Of a stretch of DNA of 43,989 nucleotides, positions 1 through 9,920 are shown one piece after another. This stretch comes from Alphaproteobacteria bacterium (GTDB taxonomy: Bacteria; Pseudomonadota; Alphaproteobacteria; Puniceispirillales; Puniceispirillaceae): assembly GCA_018666135.1 (NCBI GenBank), contig JABJAN010000098.1:1-43989 (forward strand). Reading direction: 5' to 3'. Position 1 is the first letter of the stretch, and the number at the start of each line of letters is the position of its first letter. The position numbers and the translations under genes were made by a program. The notes under the pieces were generated by a model that did no database searches, was not told the origin of the DNA, and worked only from the letters and a program-made list of their open reading frames with translations.

Positions 1-893
1 TTGAATTTGTAGATATTGCAGGACTTGTAAAAGGAGCTGCGCAAGGCGAAGGTCTTGGCAATAAATTCCTTGCAAATATACGTGAAGTTGATGCTATTGC
101 GCATGTTCTAAGATGTTTCTCAGATGACGACATCACCCATGTAGAAGGCGATATAAACCCTGTTAGGGATGCTGAGATTGTCGAGACTGAGCTTATGCTT
201 GCGGATATTGAATCTCTAGAAAAAAGAATGACAAGCCTTACTAAAAAAGCAAGAGGTGGCGATAAACAAGCAGCAAGCGATTTAGGATTAATGGAAAAAA
301 TCTTTAACCACCTTTCTGAAGGTCATCCTGCCAGAACAACGTCTCTTACTACAGATGAGCAAATCAGAATGAAAATGATGCAGCTACTAACTGCAAAACC
401 TATTTTGTATGTATGTAATGTAGCAGAAGAAGATGTGGTGAGTGGAAATTCATTTAGCCAATCCGTTTTTCAAAAAGCAGAATCTGAGAATTGTAGTGCT
501 GTTATCGTCTCTGCTGCTATTGAGGCTGAAATAGCCTCTCTTATTGATGAAGATGCAGTTGAGTTTCTTTTGTCACTTGGACTTGAAGAAGCAGGCTTAG
601 ATAGAATGATAAGCGCGGGATATTCTTTATTAGATCTGACCACTTTTTTTACAGTTGGTCCTAAAGAAGCACGTGCTTGGACAGTTCAAATAGGTGCTAA
701 AGCGCCTGAAGCTGCTGGTGTTATCCATACCGATTTTCAACGTGGTTTTATTAGAGCAGAAACAATTGCCTATGATGATTACATTGAATTTGGCGGCGAG
801 GCAGGATGTAAAGATTCTGGTAAATTTAGGATCGAAGGTGCAGATTATCTAGTCAAAGACGGGGATGTGTTTCACTTTAGATTTAATGTGTAA
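1..893 (+). CDS. ychF: YchF/OLA1-type ATP/GTP-binding protein, 5' end outside window
   Basis: C-terminal part of the universally conserved P-loop NTPase YchF, a translation-associated factor that binds ribosomes and prefers ATP. The frame is open from base 3 with no start inside the window. It begins in the G3 region ([20 protein letters not shown]), which is nearly invariant in the family, so the P-loop lies upstream. It runs through the helical insert and ends in the TGS domain with the family-typical [12 protein letters not shown] terminus. The first in-window ATG (195) is internal, not the true start. It is convergent with petC and separated from it by a bidirectional terminator. Confidence 0.96.
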   Translation, partial: EFVDIAGLVKGAAQGEGLGNKFLANIREVDAIAHVLRCFSDDDITHVEGDINPVRDAEIVETELMLADIESLEKRMTSLTKKARGGDKQAASDLGLMEKIFNHLSEGHPARTTSLTTDEQIRMKMMQLLTAKPILYVCNVAEEDVVSGNSFSQSVFQKAESENCSAVIVSAAIEAEIASLIDEDAVEFLLSLGLEEAGLDRMISAGYSLLDLTTFFTVGPKEARAWTVQIGAKAPEAAGVIHTDFQRGFIRAETIAYDDYIEFGGEAGCKDSGKFRIEGADYLVKDGDVFHFRFNV

Positions 894-963
894 CCTTTTA
901 TATTCTACATCTTATCTGTAGCTACTGCTAATTAGGGCATTTCATTTTTTTGAAAATGTGCAT

Positions 964-998
964 AAAAAAAGCAAGCAATAGAGTTGCTCGCTTTTTTT
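964..998. terminator. Bidirectional intrinsic terminator between ychF and petC
   Basis: An 8-bp stem, gcaagcaa (971-978) with ttgctcgc (984-991) including one G-T pair, has a 5-nt loop. It is flanked by seven A on the left (964-970) and seven T on the right (992-998). The symmetry gives a U-tract on either strand, which suits the two convergent genes. Confidence 0.85.
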
Positions 999-1023
999 AA
1001 CAGGAAATCTTAACGAAAAAAGA

Positions 1024-1788
1024 CTAAGCCTTTTTAATATCAGCCCATATAAATTTCATCGCACCATAGCTCATTCCAACCATGATTAAAAGGAATATCA
1101 TTACATTTACCCCTTTTCTCTTGCGTTGCTCTATGCTTGGTTCAGCTGCCCAGGTAAGAAAATATACAAGATCGCTAGCGATTGCTGAAACATCTGTTGC
1201 AGAATTATCTGCATAACTTACATCATCTCCATAAATAGGCTGTGGCATTGCGATTAGGTAACCAGGATAGGCTGCGTTATAATACATACCCTCTGGTACA
1301 TCTTGTCCCTCTGGTGCGTCTTTATAGGACGTTAACAGACTATATAGATAATCAGGACCATTTGCTCTTGCTTTGGTGATAAGAGATAAATCTGGCGGAT
1401 ATGCGCCCCCATTACTTGCACGTGCAGCTTGTTCATTTGCATAAGGAGAAGGAAATTTATCAGCAGCTATACCAGCGCGCGTAAACATTTCACCTTCATC
1501 ATTAGGACCATCTTCTACGTCATATTCAGCAGCAAATGCTTTTATTTCTGCCTCATTATAACCAAGGTCAGCCAAGTTACGAAATGCAATATAATCAAGT
1601 GAATGACATGACGCACAAATCTCACTATATGCTTGGAATCCGCGTTGCATTGCTGCTTTATCTAAAGTTCCGAAAGGACCATTAAAGCTCCAATCCTTAT
1701 GCTTTAGAACAACATCACCGCCACCTGCTGCAAATGCATTACCCGCAAGCAGCATAAATCCAAGAATAAACCCTAAACCCCGATTCAT
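1024..1788 (-). CDS. petC: Cytochrome c1 of the bc1 complex
   Basis: Cytochrome c1 subunit of ubiquinol-cytochrome c reductase. It takes electrons from the Rieske centre on the periplasmic face. The 254-residue product has an N-terminal signal peptide (about 1-20, ending AFA), a CASCH haem c site with C58, C61 and H62, and the likely axial Met at 181 in [10 protein letters not shown]-terminal membrane anchor spans about 227-248. Length and layout fit alphaproteobacterial PetC. It is the last gene of petA-petB-petC, and its ATG overlaps the petB stop by 4 bp (ATGA), which suggests translational coupling. Confidence 0.97.
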   Translation of the reverse strand: MNRGLGFILGFMLLAGNAFAAGGGDVVLKHKDWSFNGPFGTLDKAAMQRGFQAYSEICASCHSLDYIAFRNLADLGYNEAEIKAFAAEYDVEDGPNDEGEMFTRAGIAADKFPSPYANEQAARASNGGAYPPDLSLITKARANGPDYLYSLLTSYKDAPEGQDVPEGMYYNAAYPGYLIAMPQPIYGDDVSYADNSATDVSAIASDLVYFLTWAAEPSIEQRKRKGVNVMIFLLIMVGMSYGAMKFIWADIKKA

Positions 1789-3041
1789 CTTACCTTCTCC
1801 TTAACAGCGGATGCGGCACCTGCCATTGCAGCTCCTCCCAAAACTGATTTTGATAGTGATTGGGGCAACGGTTTGGGCGTTTCTATAACTGATAACAAAG
1901 GCAGAATAACGAGGAAATGAAGGAAATACCAAGCAGTTGCTACACGCGATAATACTACATATATACCTTCTGCTGGCATCCCACCAAGATACCCAAGAGC
2001 TACACAATCAACTACAAATACCCAGAAGAAGATTTTAAATAGAGGGCGGAAGTTACCAGACCGAATTGGCGATCTATCTAACCATGGAAGTACAAATAAT
2101 ACTGCAATTGCACCAAACATCGCTAATACACCGCCAAGCTTATCAGGCACAGCACGGAGAATTGCGTAAAATGGCAAGAAATACCATTCTGGAACAATAT
2201 GTGCTGGTGTCTGCATCGGATTAGCTGGAATGTAATTATCTGGATGCCCCATAAAATTAGGGAAGAAAAATATTGCGGCAGCAAATAAACTTAAGAAAAT
2301 GGATAATCCAAAAAAATCTTTAATGGTATAATAAGGATGAAAAGGGACAGTGTCTTGCGGTCCACTTACATCAATGCCAATTGGGTTGTTGGAGCCAAAG
2401 CGATGCAACGCTACTAGGTGCAATATAACAACACCAACAATTAAAAACGGCATTAGATAATGAAGTGCAAAAAATCTATTTAATGTTGGGTTATCAACAG
2501 AAAATCCGCCCCATAATAAAGTAACAATTGAATCACCAATAAATGGAATAGCGGAAAATAAGTTAGTAATAACGGTTGCACCCCAAAAACTCATTTGGCC
2601 CCAAGGCAACACATAACCCATAAAGGCAGTAGCCATCATAAGCAATAATATAAGCACCCCTAAAATCCATAATAATTCCCTTGGCGCCTTGTAAGAACCG
2701 TAATAAAGACCTCGGAAGATATGAATAAAGACCACGATAAAAAAGAAGCTCGCTCCATTCATATGAATATAGCGAATTAACCAGCCGTGATTAACATCTC
2801 TCATTATACGCTCGACAGATTCGAACGCGTAATCCACATGCGGCGTGTAACTCATTGCCAGCACGATACCAGTCGCTATCATAATAACTAATGAAATTCC
2901 AGCGAGTGACCCAAAATTCCAGAAATAATTCAAGTTTTTTGGCGTTGGATATTCATTTAGCTCATGATCCATAAAAGAAAAAATTGGAAGCCGATGATCA
3001 ATCCAACGGACGACTGGGTTTGAAAATTTATCTGCTGACAT
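1785..3041 (-). CDS. petB: Cytochrome b of the bc1 complex
   Basis: Membrane core of the bc1 complex with two b haems and the Qo and Qi quinone sites. The 418-residue polytopic protein has haem-ligand pairs H93/H107 and H193/H207 (each 14 apart), and the Qo-site PEWYF motif before [17 protein letters not shown]. The full-length fused form with a C-terminal helical domain is as in alphaproteobacteria, not the split b6/subunit IV form. It sits 20 bp downstream of petA and overlaps petC by 4 bp. Its TGA stop is one of several in the window showing that TGA is a true stop here. Confidence 0.97.
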   Translation of the reverse strand: MSADKFSNPVVRWIDHRLPIFSFMDHELNEYPTPKNLNYFWNFGSLAGISLVIMIATGIVLAMSYTPHVDYAFESVERIMRDVNHGWLIRYIHMNGASFFFIVVFIHIFRGLYYGSYKAPRELLWILGVLILLLMMATAFMGYVLPWGQMSFWGATVITNLFSAIPFIGDSIVTLLWGGFSVDNPTLNRFFALHYLMPFLIVGVVILHLVALHRFGSNNPIGIDVSGPQDTVPFHPYYTIKDFFGLSIFLSLFAAAIFFFPNFMGHPDNYIPANPMQTPAHIVPEWYFLPFYAILRAVPDKLGGVLAMFGAIAVLFVLPWLDRSPIRSGNFRPLFKIFFWVFVVDCVALGYLGGMPAEGIYVVLSRVATAWYFLHFLVILPLLSVIETPKPLPQSLSKSVLGGAAMAGAASAVKEKVR

Positions 3042-3061
3042 AATTCTTTCCTTATACGCGA

Positions 3062-3616
3062 TTAGCCGATTTTAATTACTGCATTTGATGCAAACTGATA
3101 GGGAGGCACTTCCAGATTAAGTGGTGCAGGTCCCTTTCTAATTCTTCCAGAGCTATCATAGTGAGAACCATGACATGGACAAAACCATCCATTATACTCA
3201 CCTTTAATATCACCTGTCTTTTGTCCTAATGGCACACAGCCAAGGTGCGTACATACGCCAACCATAACTAAAAATTGTGGGTTGGTAACACGCTCATCAT
3301 CTGTTTGCGGATCTTTTAGATCACCCATATCAACTGATTGTGCTGAAGTAATTTCATCTTCAGTTCTATGTCTGATAAAAACTGGTTTACCACGCCATTT
3401 GACTGTGATTGCCTGACCAACTTCAATCTTTGAAATATCGACATCAATAGATGCTAGGGCTAATGTATCAGCCGCAGGGTTCATTTGGTCTATCAAAGGC
3501 CATGCCACCGCTGCAGCGCCAATGCCTGCCATTGCATATGTCGCAACCACGATGAAGTCACGGCGACCAACATGCGACTCTGTTTCACCCTTTTCTAAGG
3601 TTTGTGTTTTTGCCAT
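3062..3616 (-). CDS. petA: Rieske iron-sulfur subunit of the bc1 complex
   Basis: Rieske [2Fe-2S] subunit passing electrons from ubiquinol to cytochrome c1. The product has 184 residues. The N-terminus has twin arginines (GRRDF, 17-21) followed by a hydrophobic segment (about 22-42), as expected for a Tat-exported, membrane-anchored Rieske protein. Cluster-binding boxes are CTHLGC (C122, H124, C127) and CPCHGSH (C146, C148, H149); the two non-ligand Cys (127 and 148) form the usual disulfide. It is the first gene of the operon, so the promoter probably lies in 3617-3807. Confidence 0.97.
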   Translation of the reverse strand: MAKTQTLEKGETESHVGRRDFIVVATYAMAGIGAAAVAWPLIDQMNPAADTLALASIDVDISKIEVGQAITVKWRGKPVFIRHRTEDEITSAQSVDMGDLKDPQTDDERVTNPQFLVMVGVCTHLGCVPLGQKTGDIKGEYNGWFCPCHGSHYDSSGRIRKGPAPLNLEVPPYQFASNAVIKIG

Positions 3617-3807
3617 CTTCCCCTCACCACATCTAAATTAATTGTTTTACCAATTAGTTTTTGTGACTGTATTTAAATTATATTTTTGAACATGACACAA
3701 TATAGTCATGAGCTTGAAAAATTTCCATTACATAATCCCCGAAAAAGACCTTAAAAGCTAATCTTTTCCCCCAGATGGAACAATTTGTCGCAAGAATAAA
3801 AAATTAT

Positions 3808-4662
3808 CTAAGGCCAGCGAACTCTTGGAGGCAAACTCATTAGAATAGCTTCAATATTGCCACCTGTTTTGAGACCAAAAAGAGTTCCCCTATCATAGAG
3901 CAAGTTAAACTCTACATATCTGCCACGACGTATTTCTTGATATTCACGGTCAGCATCATTCCATGGTGTGTTCATAGTTGCTCTTACAATGCTTGCGTAA
4001 GAATCCTTAAATGTTGATCCAACATCTTTGGTAAAGGCAAAATCAGCATCAAAATTGTTACTATTTAAATTATCAAAAAAAATACCCCCTGCTCCGCGAG
4101 GCTCATTTCTATGTTTCAAATAGAAATATTCATCACACCATTGTTTATATTTTGTATAATAATCAGAATTATGCTTATCGCAGGTTGCTTTTAAATCTAC
4201 ATGAAATTTTTCTGCTTGCTTCTCCGCCGGTCGAATCGGCGTTAAATCACCCCCACCACCAAACCAAGATTTGCTTGTTACAATAAAGCGCGTATTCATA
4301 TGAGCTGCAGGAACAAACGGATTTTGGGGATGCACTACAACAGATATACCTGCAGCCCAGAATTTACCATCTTCTTTGGCGCCTGCAATAGAGCCCCTAA
4401 ATTCTTCGGAAAACTCCCCGTGAACGATAGATGTATTAACCCCTACTTTTTCAAATACTCTGCCGTTCATAATCCGCATACTGCCGCCACCGCCGCCTGG
4501 TCTAGTCCAGCTTTTTTCTTCAAAATGACCCGCTGGCAAATCAGATAATATGCCTTTATCTTCTGTTTCAATAGTTTCAAATTCAGCGCAGATTTGATTC
4601 TGTAATTCTTGAAACCAGCTAGCAGCCATTTCTTTTTTTTCTATCAAATTATCCATTATCAT
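3808..4662 (-). CDS. hemF: Oxygen-dependent coproporphyrinogen III oxidase
   Basis: Oxidative decarboxylation of coproporphyrinogen III to protoporphyrinogen IX in haem synthesis, the aerobic cytosolic enzyme. The 284-residue product carries the family blocks [41 protein letters not shown] and the C-terminal [20 protein letters not shown] followed by SLPPRVRW. These are essentially diagnostic. The start could be the first ATG (MIMDN) or the third codon (MDN); neither has a strong Shine-Dalgarno. Its position beside petABC places haem supply next to a haem-protein operon. Confidence 0.96.
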   Translation of the reverse strand: MIMDNLIEKKEMAASWFQELQNQICAEFETIETEDKGILSDLPAGHFEEKSWTRPGGGGGSMRIMNGRVFEKVGVNTSIVHGEFSEEFRGSIAGAKEDGKFWAAGISVVVHPQNPFVPAAHMNTRFIVTSKSWFGGGGDLTPIRPAEKQAEKFHVDLKATCDKHNSDYYTKYKQWCDEYFYLKHRNEPRGAGGIFFDNLNSNNFDADFAFTKDVGSTFKDSYASIVRATMNTPWNDADREYQEIRRGRYVEFNLLYDRGTLFGLKTGGNIEAILMSLPPRVRWP

Positions 4663-4830
4663 TTATCAAAACCTATCCTATATTTCGAGTAGTGACGGAT
4701 ATTTCCACCTAATTTAAGCGACCATTTCATATCTTAATTTATGATAAAATAATAGAGGGTAAAAATATTTCCCCTTAATCACAAAGCTCGTAAATTGGCT
4801 TGGGCATACACATTGACATGAATGTTTATT

Positions 4831-6036
4831 TCAACCAATAGGCAAGAGTGATAAACTTGATGGGAGGGAGAACTGATTATCCACCCACAAAGTTTCTAAT
4901 TCAAGCAACTTTTTGCCAAGTTCAGGTCCTGGCTTCCAGCCTAATTCTTGCAGATGATGCCCTGTGATTGGAAATTTTGGTTTCGTAAAATTATCAAAAT
5001 TTTGCAATGCATCTGCAGAAAAAATAAAATTATTTTCAATCGCAAATATACGCGCTTTCGCTCCCAAATCAGCCGCTTGCCAATAGGCAACCCTCTGCCA
5101 ATTTTTGGTGTTAAGCTGGGTTGCTTCTGATTTTGTGAGACGCTCCATCAATCGCTCAAAACGCTGATATTGAAGACGCGACAGCCGCAGTCTGTTATAC
5201 ACAGCCAGCCTATCATCCCATATTATTATAACAGCAAGCCTTGCAAGCCAATCAAGTTCGAGAAACAGTGTTTTTGCTGGTGCGGGTTGCAAGCGCATCA
5301 GATTAAAATTAAATCCCAGCCCATCTCTATCTAGTGCTAATGACTGTGCCATAAAAAGTGCTTCTGTCGGGTTTTCAGCAGATATCCATTTGCGCAACTC
5401 ATCTGTCACTCGTTCTGAAGAAAGCGTATGTATCTTGTGAAGATGCTTTTTTATAGCAACAATGTCTGTATCTTGAAGTGTAAATGCTGGGAGACAAGCA
5501 AGAAATCTGAATGCTCTTAAAATGCGCAAATAATCTTCTTGGATACGCAAATCAGGGTCTCCAATGAATTGAAGTTTTTTACGATTTATATCCAACAGAC
5601 CGTTCTGTGGGTCAAACAGCTCATCCAAATCAGAAATATAAATAGCATTTATGGTAAAGTCGCGCCGATTGGAGTCAACCAGCCAATCAGAAACAGCTTC
5701 TACCTCAGAATGGCGCCCATCGCTGTTTACATCCCTTCGAGTTTGCGTGATTTCCAAAGATACGTCATTCTCAACCACGGTGATAGTGCCATGTGACAGA
5801 CCTGTTTCATATAGATTTATTTTATGTTGATGCAAAATGTGAATGAAGTCAGTAATTGGGATATTAATTGCCAAATCAAAATCTTCAACTGGCTGCTGCA
5901 TTAACCAATTCCGCACTGCCCCGCCCACAAGGCGTGCTTCTGCGCCATGCTGTCTAGCTATTTTCTGGATTTTTTTTATGAGCAACTCTGCCTCTCCATA
6001 TGGAAAGTCAGATGCGTTCAGGTCTGCTTCTATCAT
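4831..6036 (-). CDS. CCA tRNA nucleotidyltransferase / poly(A) polymerase family
   Basis: Class II nucleotidyltransferase that adds or repairs tRNA 3' CCA. Visible are RLVGGAVRNWLM followed by the catalytic pair in DFDLAI, then RRDFTINAIY and the RILRAFRFLA segment of the head/neck region. The 401-residue length matches alphaproteobacterial members. I use the ATG at 6036; an in-frame TTG lies three codons upstream (6045), with no clear ribosome site for either. It belongs to the conserved alphaproteobacterial run DUF1285 - NUDIX - DUF6111 - CCA enzyme. CCA-adding versus poly(A) activity cannot be separated by eye. Confidence 0.92.
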   Translation of the reverse strand: MIEADLNASDFPYGEAELLIKKIQKIARQHGAEARLVGGAVRNWLMQQPVEDFDLAINIPITDFIHILHQHKINLYETGLSHGTITVVENDVSLEITQTRRDVNSDGRHSEVEAVSDWLVDSNRRDFTINAIYISDLDELFDPQNGLLDINRKKLQFIGDPDLRIQEDYLRILRAFRFLACLPAFTLQDTDIVAIKKHLHKIHTLSSERVTDELRKWISAENPTEALFMAQSLALDRDGLGFNFNLMRLQPAPAKTLFLELDWLARLAVIIIWDDRLAVYNRLRLSRLQYQRFERLMERLTKSEATQLNTKNWQRVAYWQAADLGAKARIFAIENNFIFSADALQNFDNFTKPKFPITGHHLQELGWKPGPELGKKLLELETLWVDNQFSLPSSLSLLPIG

Positions 6037-6076
6037 AATTATCAAACGCTTTTTTGCTGAATATCAAATAATAAAA

Positions 6077-6364
6077 TTAACCATCATCTGGATTCTTGGT
6101 TTTAAATGCCCCTTTTTTTATGTCCCCATTTTGGATTTCTGCAGGAATGTAATTTGTATTAGTAGAAGCCCCTTTTAGCTCAAATAAAGCAAATGAAACA
6201 ACACTGAGAATCACGCTTATAAGAAGAATTAATATAGCCCTATTTTTTTCAATAAATTCGCGTATCGTGTTGTCTTTTGACATTTTAATGGAAATTAACC
6301 GCATCAATTCTATTAAAATGATCGCAATTATTATAGCGCCTGCGATATATAAGTACCGTCTCAT
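6077..6364 (-). CDS. DUF6111-like small membrane protein
   Basis: Short 95-residue protein with two hydrophobic helices (about 4-24 and 43-63) joined by a basic loop, then a polar tail. The tail YIPAEIQNGDIKKGAFK resembles the C-terminal signature of the DUF6111 family found between NUDIX and CCA-enzyme genes in alphaproteobacteria. Function is unknown. The assignment rests on both the tail and the conserved position. It lies 21 bp downstream of the NUDIX gene and 40 bp upstream of the CCA enzyme, presumably in one transcript. Confidence 0.75.
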   Translation of the reverse strand: MRRYLYIAGAIIIAIILIELMRLISIKMSKDNTIREFIEKNRAILILLISVILSVVSFALFELKGASTNTNYIPAEIQNGDIKKGAFKTKNPDDG

Positions 6365-6385
6365 TTTAGCAACCCTTTCTTCAGG

Positions 6386-6955
6386 TTAGTTAGCCATGAT
6401 ATCTGATAGCTGTTTTAAAATGGCTGCCGTCGCCCCCCAAACAACAGGGTTTGTATTTTTAATTTCCCAAAATGACCTACTGCCAGTAATTGTCTTATAT
6501 TCTGACCTGTGATAATGATTTGGATCAAGATATAATGACAAAGGGGAAATCTGTATTTCCTCAACTTCTATTGGATTATGCTTTAGCGTTTTCATTGCTT
6601 GGTCTGGTGAAGCAGGAAAATATCCTACCACTGGTGATATATGAAAACCAGTAGTTGTTACAACTGGCGATAAATAACCTAAAACATCAACTTCATCAGA
6701 AGCAAGACCTATTTCTTCATTAGCTTCTCTTAGTGCTGTATCTACAATGGTTTTATCTTGATGATCAAGTTTTCCGCCAGGGAAACTCATCTGACCAGCA
6801 TGTTGATTTAGGTGTTTAGCCCTCTTTGTAAGCAATATAGAAAGTGATGCACCCTCTCCAAGGATGAGACATAGAACCGCTGCTGGTCTCATATTTGATG
6901 GCACGGAAAGCTCTTTTATTTGACGAGAAACCCCTGCTTTTATTTGCTCTAACAT
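6386..6955 (-). CDS. NUDIX hydrolase, CoA pyrophosphatase type
   Basis: Predicted NudL/CoAse-type pyrophosphatase that cleaves CoA and its derivatives. The 189-residue protein shows the CoA-type lead-in LLTKRAKHLNQHAGQMSFPGG running directly into the Nudix box, whose core is ALREANEEIGL. The first acidic position of the box is Asp rather than Glu (GGKLDHQD), a conservative change. Substrate is inferred from the lead-in motif and from synteny with DUF1285, DUF6111 and the CCA enzyme. Confidence 0.9.
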   Translation of the reverse strand: MLEQIKAGVSRQIKELSVPSNMRPAAVLCLILGEGASLSILLTKRAKHLNQHAGQMSFPGGKLDHQDKTIVDTALREANEEIGLASDEVDVLGYLSPVVTTTGFHISPVVGYFPASPDQAMKTLKHNPIEVEEIQISPLSLYLDPNHYHRSEYKTITGSRSFWEIKNTNPVVWGATAAILKQLSDIMAN

Positions 6956-7041
6956 CTGTTAATAACAGTTCCAAAATTTTAAATTGAACCCACTATATGG
7001 TCTGATAAAAATTTTTTTCAATTTTTTTGTTTCAAGCATAT

Positions 7042-7545
7042 TCATCGCAAGATAACGAATTCTTCTCCAGACCAAACGCCCATATTACCATGACTATCTT
7101 CAGTTACCATATCCATTAATTGATAATATACTGGACGGCTTATTTTAGCAGTTAACCCATCATTCAGGCGTAAATAAGGCGTGGATGAATTATTCTGAGC
7201 TTTCTGGTTATCAGCATTCTTGAAAAAAATACTATGGTGCCCGCCTAGCTCGAATTTTCTATCCACATTATCCCTCATTACTAATCTGGAATGCATCTTA
7301 TCTGTTGGTGATAGAACCGTCAGATTAGTTATTATAAATGGCGCATCTTCAACAGTTACTTCTCCTTTTTCTATTGGCGTAGTCAGCCAGTATCTTCCTT
7401 TTTCATCCTGAGATAAAATAGACGCAAAAAGTTTAACCATCGCCTGGCGCTTGATTTCTCCACCCTGATGAAACCACTTCCCATCTGAAGCGATATGAAT
7501 ATCAAATTTTTCATATTTTTGATGCATAGTGATATTTTCGCTCAT
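7042..7545 (-). CDS. DUF1285 family protein
   Basis: Cytosolic 167-residue protein of the DUF1285 family, function unknown. Recognisable stretches are FDIHIASDGKWFHQGGEIKR at the N-terminus, then GRYWLTTPIEKGEVTVEDAP and the C-terminal ISRPVYYQLMDM. Its place immediately upstream of the NUDIX, DUF6111 and CCA-enzyme genes is the usual alphaproteobacterial arrangement. The Met at codon 7 (MHQKYEK) is an alternative start. It diverges from the broken reading frame at 7651, so 7546-7650 must hold promoters for both directions. Confidence 0.88.
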   Translation of the reverse strand: MSENITMHQKYEKFDIHIASDGKWFHQGGEIKRQAMVKLFASILSQDEKGRYWLTTPIEKGEVTVEDAPFIITNLTVLSPTDKMHSRLVMRDNVDRKFELGGHHSIFFKNADNQKAQNNSSTPYLRLNDGLTAKISRPVYYQLMDMVTEDSHGNMGVWSGEEFVILR

Positions 7546-7650
7546 TCTAATTATATGTGAGCCATCTTCTATCTATAAGAAGGCAAAAATCAATCATTTG
7601 ATAACTATTTTATGCAACACTATTATGATTGAAAATAGCTGTGTAATTAA

Positions 7651-8451
7651 ATGAACAAAATGATATCAAATTCTTTTATCACAAGAAAGGGGGAACTCCG
7701 TTATGGAAATGAAAATATTCCAGTTACTGCCTCTATTATTTTATCTCGAAAAGGCAAAATACTTTTTCTCCTTATTCGCAAACACGCAACCGTTTCGTCA
7801 TTGTTAGGCTTAATAGGCAATATTAGGGCTTATAACGGGTTCATTGAAGTCTGCTATACCCAAAATGGAAAAGAAACCCAAATCCCGCCAGCACCAGCTG
7901 ATGTGGTCAGTCTTACAATTGGCAGATTAATACTATCAAAAATTGAATCTAAACGGCAAAGGCTCTCACAATCACATATATATTCGAGCAGCGACGCTAT
8001 CAGGCATGATTCATCCCTTCCAGATATTTTTCATCAGCTGATTTCTATGCATTCGCCTAGTGATTTAACTTCTAATGCTCTTTTGAAACTGCAAAATTTA
8101 GACCTAAGTATTGCAGCTTTTTATTTCAGGGATCAGACAAATAAATTTTGTCTGGGGAAAACGCCAAAAACTTATTTTTGACCTGACAAGTCGCTTTTTT
8201 ATAATGACACTGTTGATGCAACAAATTTTGGCACAAATGCCTCTGCAATTATAACTATCTTAGAAACAGCAATGGCGTGCCGTTCCCCAATATTACAAAA
8301 AGGGATAATGAAAACTGACCATACAGAAGAAAGTACATATTTTCCTTTTGCAAGAATCGCAATTCCGATGTCTTCAATAGCCGAGCAACCCTTTAATTAC
8401 CGAGTGCTAACCATAGCTATTAGACAAACAGACAATGCCGTTATGATTTAA
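7651..8451 (+). pseudogene. Unrecognised reading frame interrupted by one in-frame TGA
   Basis: An ATG-started frame runs 176 codons to a TGA at 8179-8181 and then continues open in the same frame for 89 more codons to a TAA at 8449-8451. The joined product would be about 266 residues. I do not recognise the family. The second half (for example YFPFARIAIPMSS) vaguely recalls the end of alphaproteobacterial PAS-like domains (PF07310 type), but too weakly to name. A single TGA in a long AT-rich frame looks like a recent nonsense change, a TGG-to-TGA sequence error, or readthrough. If real and terminating, the product is the 176-residue N-terminal part. Confidence 0.6.
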
Positions 8452-8530
8452 AAAATAGAATTTTTTTTTGATTCATTTTCGTAATTAATTACAATTATTA
8501 AGAGTTTAATAATAATTATATTCTATTTTT
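8451..8530. promoter_or_regulatory. Inverted-repeat region upstream of the arsR-family gene
   Basis: Just before the ArsR gene, an 11-bp inverted repeat (aaaaatagaat at 8451-8461 and attctattttt at 8520-8530) brackets a perfect 12-bp palindrome gtaattaattac (8481-8492). ArsR proteins are dimers that bind such palindromes, so this is a plausible autoregulatory operator and promoter. The sequence is A/T only apart from the palindrome ends, so chance palindromes are a concern. Confidence 0.4.
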
Positions 8531-8561
8531 AAGTTAAAACTGAGGTTATAAAGGAAAAAAC

Positions 8562-8891
8562 ATGTCCCGACCGCTAGAAAGAAACAAACATAATTCTCAG
8601 ATGACAACTGTTCTGAAGGCCATTAGTAATATAAAACGGTTACAAATCTTAAATGAGCTCGCGGATGGAAAAGAAAAGTCAGTTTCCGAGTTGGAATCAG
8701 TGGTTCCTGAGTTAAGTCAATCTGCGTTGTCTCAGCATCTTGGAAGATTAAGACGTGCCAATATTGTAAAAACACGACGCGAAAGCCAGTCTATATTCTA
8801 TTCAGTTGAGAATGATGAAGTGATAAAAATCCTACGGTTTTTGTCAAAAATTTATTCAAATGACTTAGTGATTAAAAAAACGAAGCACTAA
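8562..8891 (+). CDS. ArsR-family winged-helix repressor without cysteines
   Basis: Small (109 residues) DNA-binding protein of the ArsR/SmtB fold. The core shows LKAISNIKRLQILNELADG, the helix-turn-helix SELSQSALSQHLGRLRRANI-like region (LSQSALSQHLGRLRRANIV) and the wing RRESQSIFYSV. It contains no cysteine, so neither the metal-binding ELCVCDL motif nor the two-Cys persulfide switch of BigR/SqrR is present and the signal is unknown. A good ribosome site (aaagga) precedes the ATG. It is 114 bp upstream of the TauE-type exporter, and regulation of that exporter is a reasonable guess. Confidence 0.9.
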   Translation: MSRPLERNKHNSQMTTVLKAISNIKRLQILNELADGKEKSVSELESVVPELSQSALSQHLGRLRRANIVKTRRESQSIFYSVENDEVIKILRFLSKIYSNDLVIKKTKH

Positions 8892-9005
8892 AAAATTTAC
8901 AAATCTTCTGATTTAGAAATTTGAACTTTCATTTCGTTCTGCTTTAAGGTACTTCTTGCAAGACATCCTAATGGTCATTTGAAGTGACATAGTGAAGCTA
9001 ACGTA

Positions 9006-9920
9006 ATGTACATTTATTTCCCTATTGCAGAAATTTCTCTAAATATATTTATTGTGATTGGGCTTGGCGGGTTTATAGGGTTTCTATCTGGATTATTTGG
9101 TGTTGGTGGCGGTTTTTTAATGACCCCTCTATTAATTTTTCTTGGAATTCCTGCGCCTGTTGCTGTTGCTACTGAAGCAAATCAAATTGTTGCCTCTTCT
9201 GTTTCTGGTGTAATTGCTCATTGGCGTCGAAAAAATGTCGATTTTAAAATGGGTGCCGTGTTATTATTTGGCGGTATCGTTGGCTCATCACTTGGCGTGT
9301 TGCTTTTTGCCTTACTCGAAAAAATTGGGCAGCTCGACCTAGTAATCAAACTCTCTTATGTATTTTTTCTTAGCGCGATTGGAATTCTGATGCTTTGGGA
9401 GAGTGTGCGCACCTATATTCGAACACGCAGCTCTGAGTTTTATCGCAGAAAATTACACAAACATAATTGGTTGCACGGGCTGCCATTTAAAATGCGTTTT
9501 AGACGCTCAAAACTCTACATAAGCGCCCTTGTTCCATTCTTAATTGCTGCCTTTGTAGGTGTTCTCTCAGCTATTATGGGTGTTGGCGGTGGATTTATCA
9601 TGGTACCAGCCATGATTTACTTGCTTGGAATGCCTACATCTGTGGTCATAGGAACATCCTTATTTCAAATTATTTTTGTTACAGCAAATGTTACATTATT
9701 GCAGTCCGTTCAAACTCAGACTGTTGATTTTTTACTTGCTGGGACACTTTTATTCGGTGCCGTTATTGGCGCTCAAATTGGAACTCGTTTTGGCGGGATG
9801 CTCAGAGGAGAGCAATTGCGCGGAATGCTTGCATTGATTGTATTACTGGTGAGCATCAAAATCGGCTATGATCTTATCGTGATGCCATCAGATCTATTTT
9901 CAACAGAGATTTTAAAATGA
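9006..9920 (+). CDS. TauE/SafE family sulfite/organosulfonate-type exporter
   Basis: Polytopic inner-membrane protein (304 residues, about eight helices) of the TauE/SafE family, whose studied members export sulfite, sulfoacetate or related anions. The internal duplication is obvious: SGLFGVGGGFLMTPLLIFLGIP near residue 30 and AIMGVGGGFIMVPAMIYLLGMP near residue 195. It overlaps the next gene (TIGR02186) by 4 bp (ATGA), a pairing common in alphaproteobacteria, and follows an ArsR regulator. The substrate cannot be read from sequence; sulfite is favoured by family and context. Confidence 0.9.
   Translation: MYIYFPIAEISLNIFIVIGLGGFIGFLSGLFGVGGGFLMTPLLIFLGIPAPVAVATEANQIVASSVSGVIAHWRRKNVDFKMGAVLLFGGIVGSSLGVLLFALLEKIGQLDLVIKLSYVFFLSAIGILMLWESVRTYIRTRSSEFYRRKLHKHNWLHGLPFKMRFRRSKLYISALVPFLIAAFVGVLSAIMGVGGGFIMVPAMIYLLGMPTSVVIGTSLFQIIFVTANVTLLQSVQTQTVDFLLAGTLLFGAVIGAQIGTRFGGMLRGEQLRGMLALIVLLVSIKIGYDLIVMPSDLFSTEILK

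Noticed and set aside
8179-8181. TGA read as selenocysteine or as Trp by a variant code
   Set aside because: No SECIS-like hairpin follows the codon, the context is not a known selenoprotein motif, and other conserved genes in the window use TGA as a stop at normal lengths.
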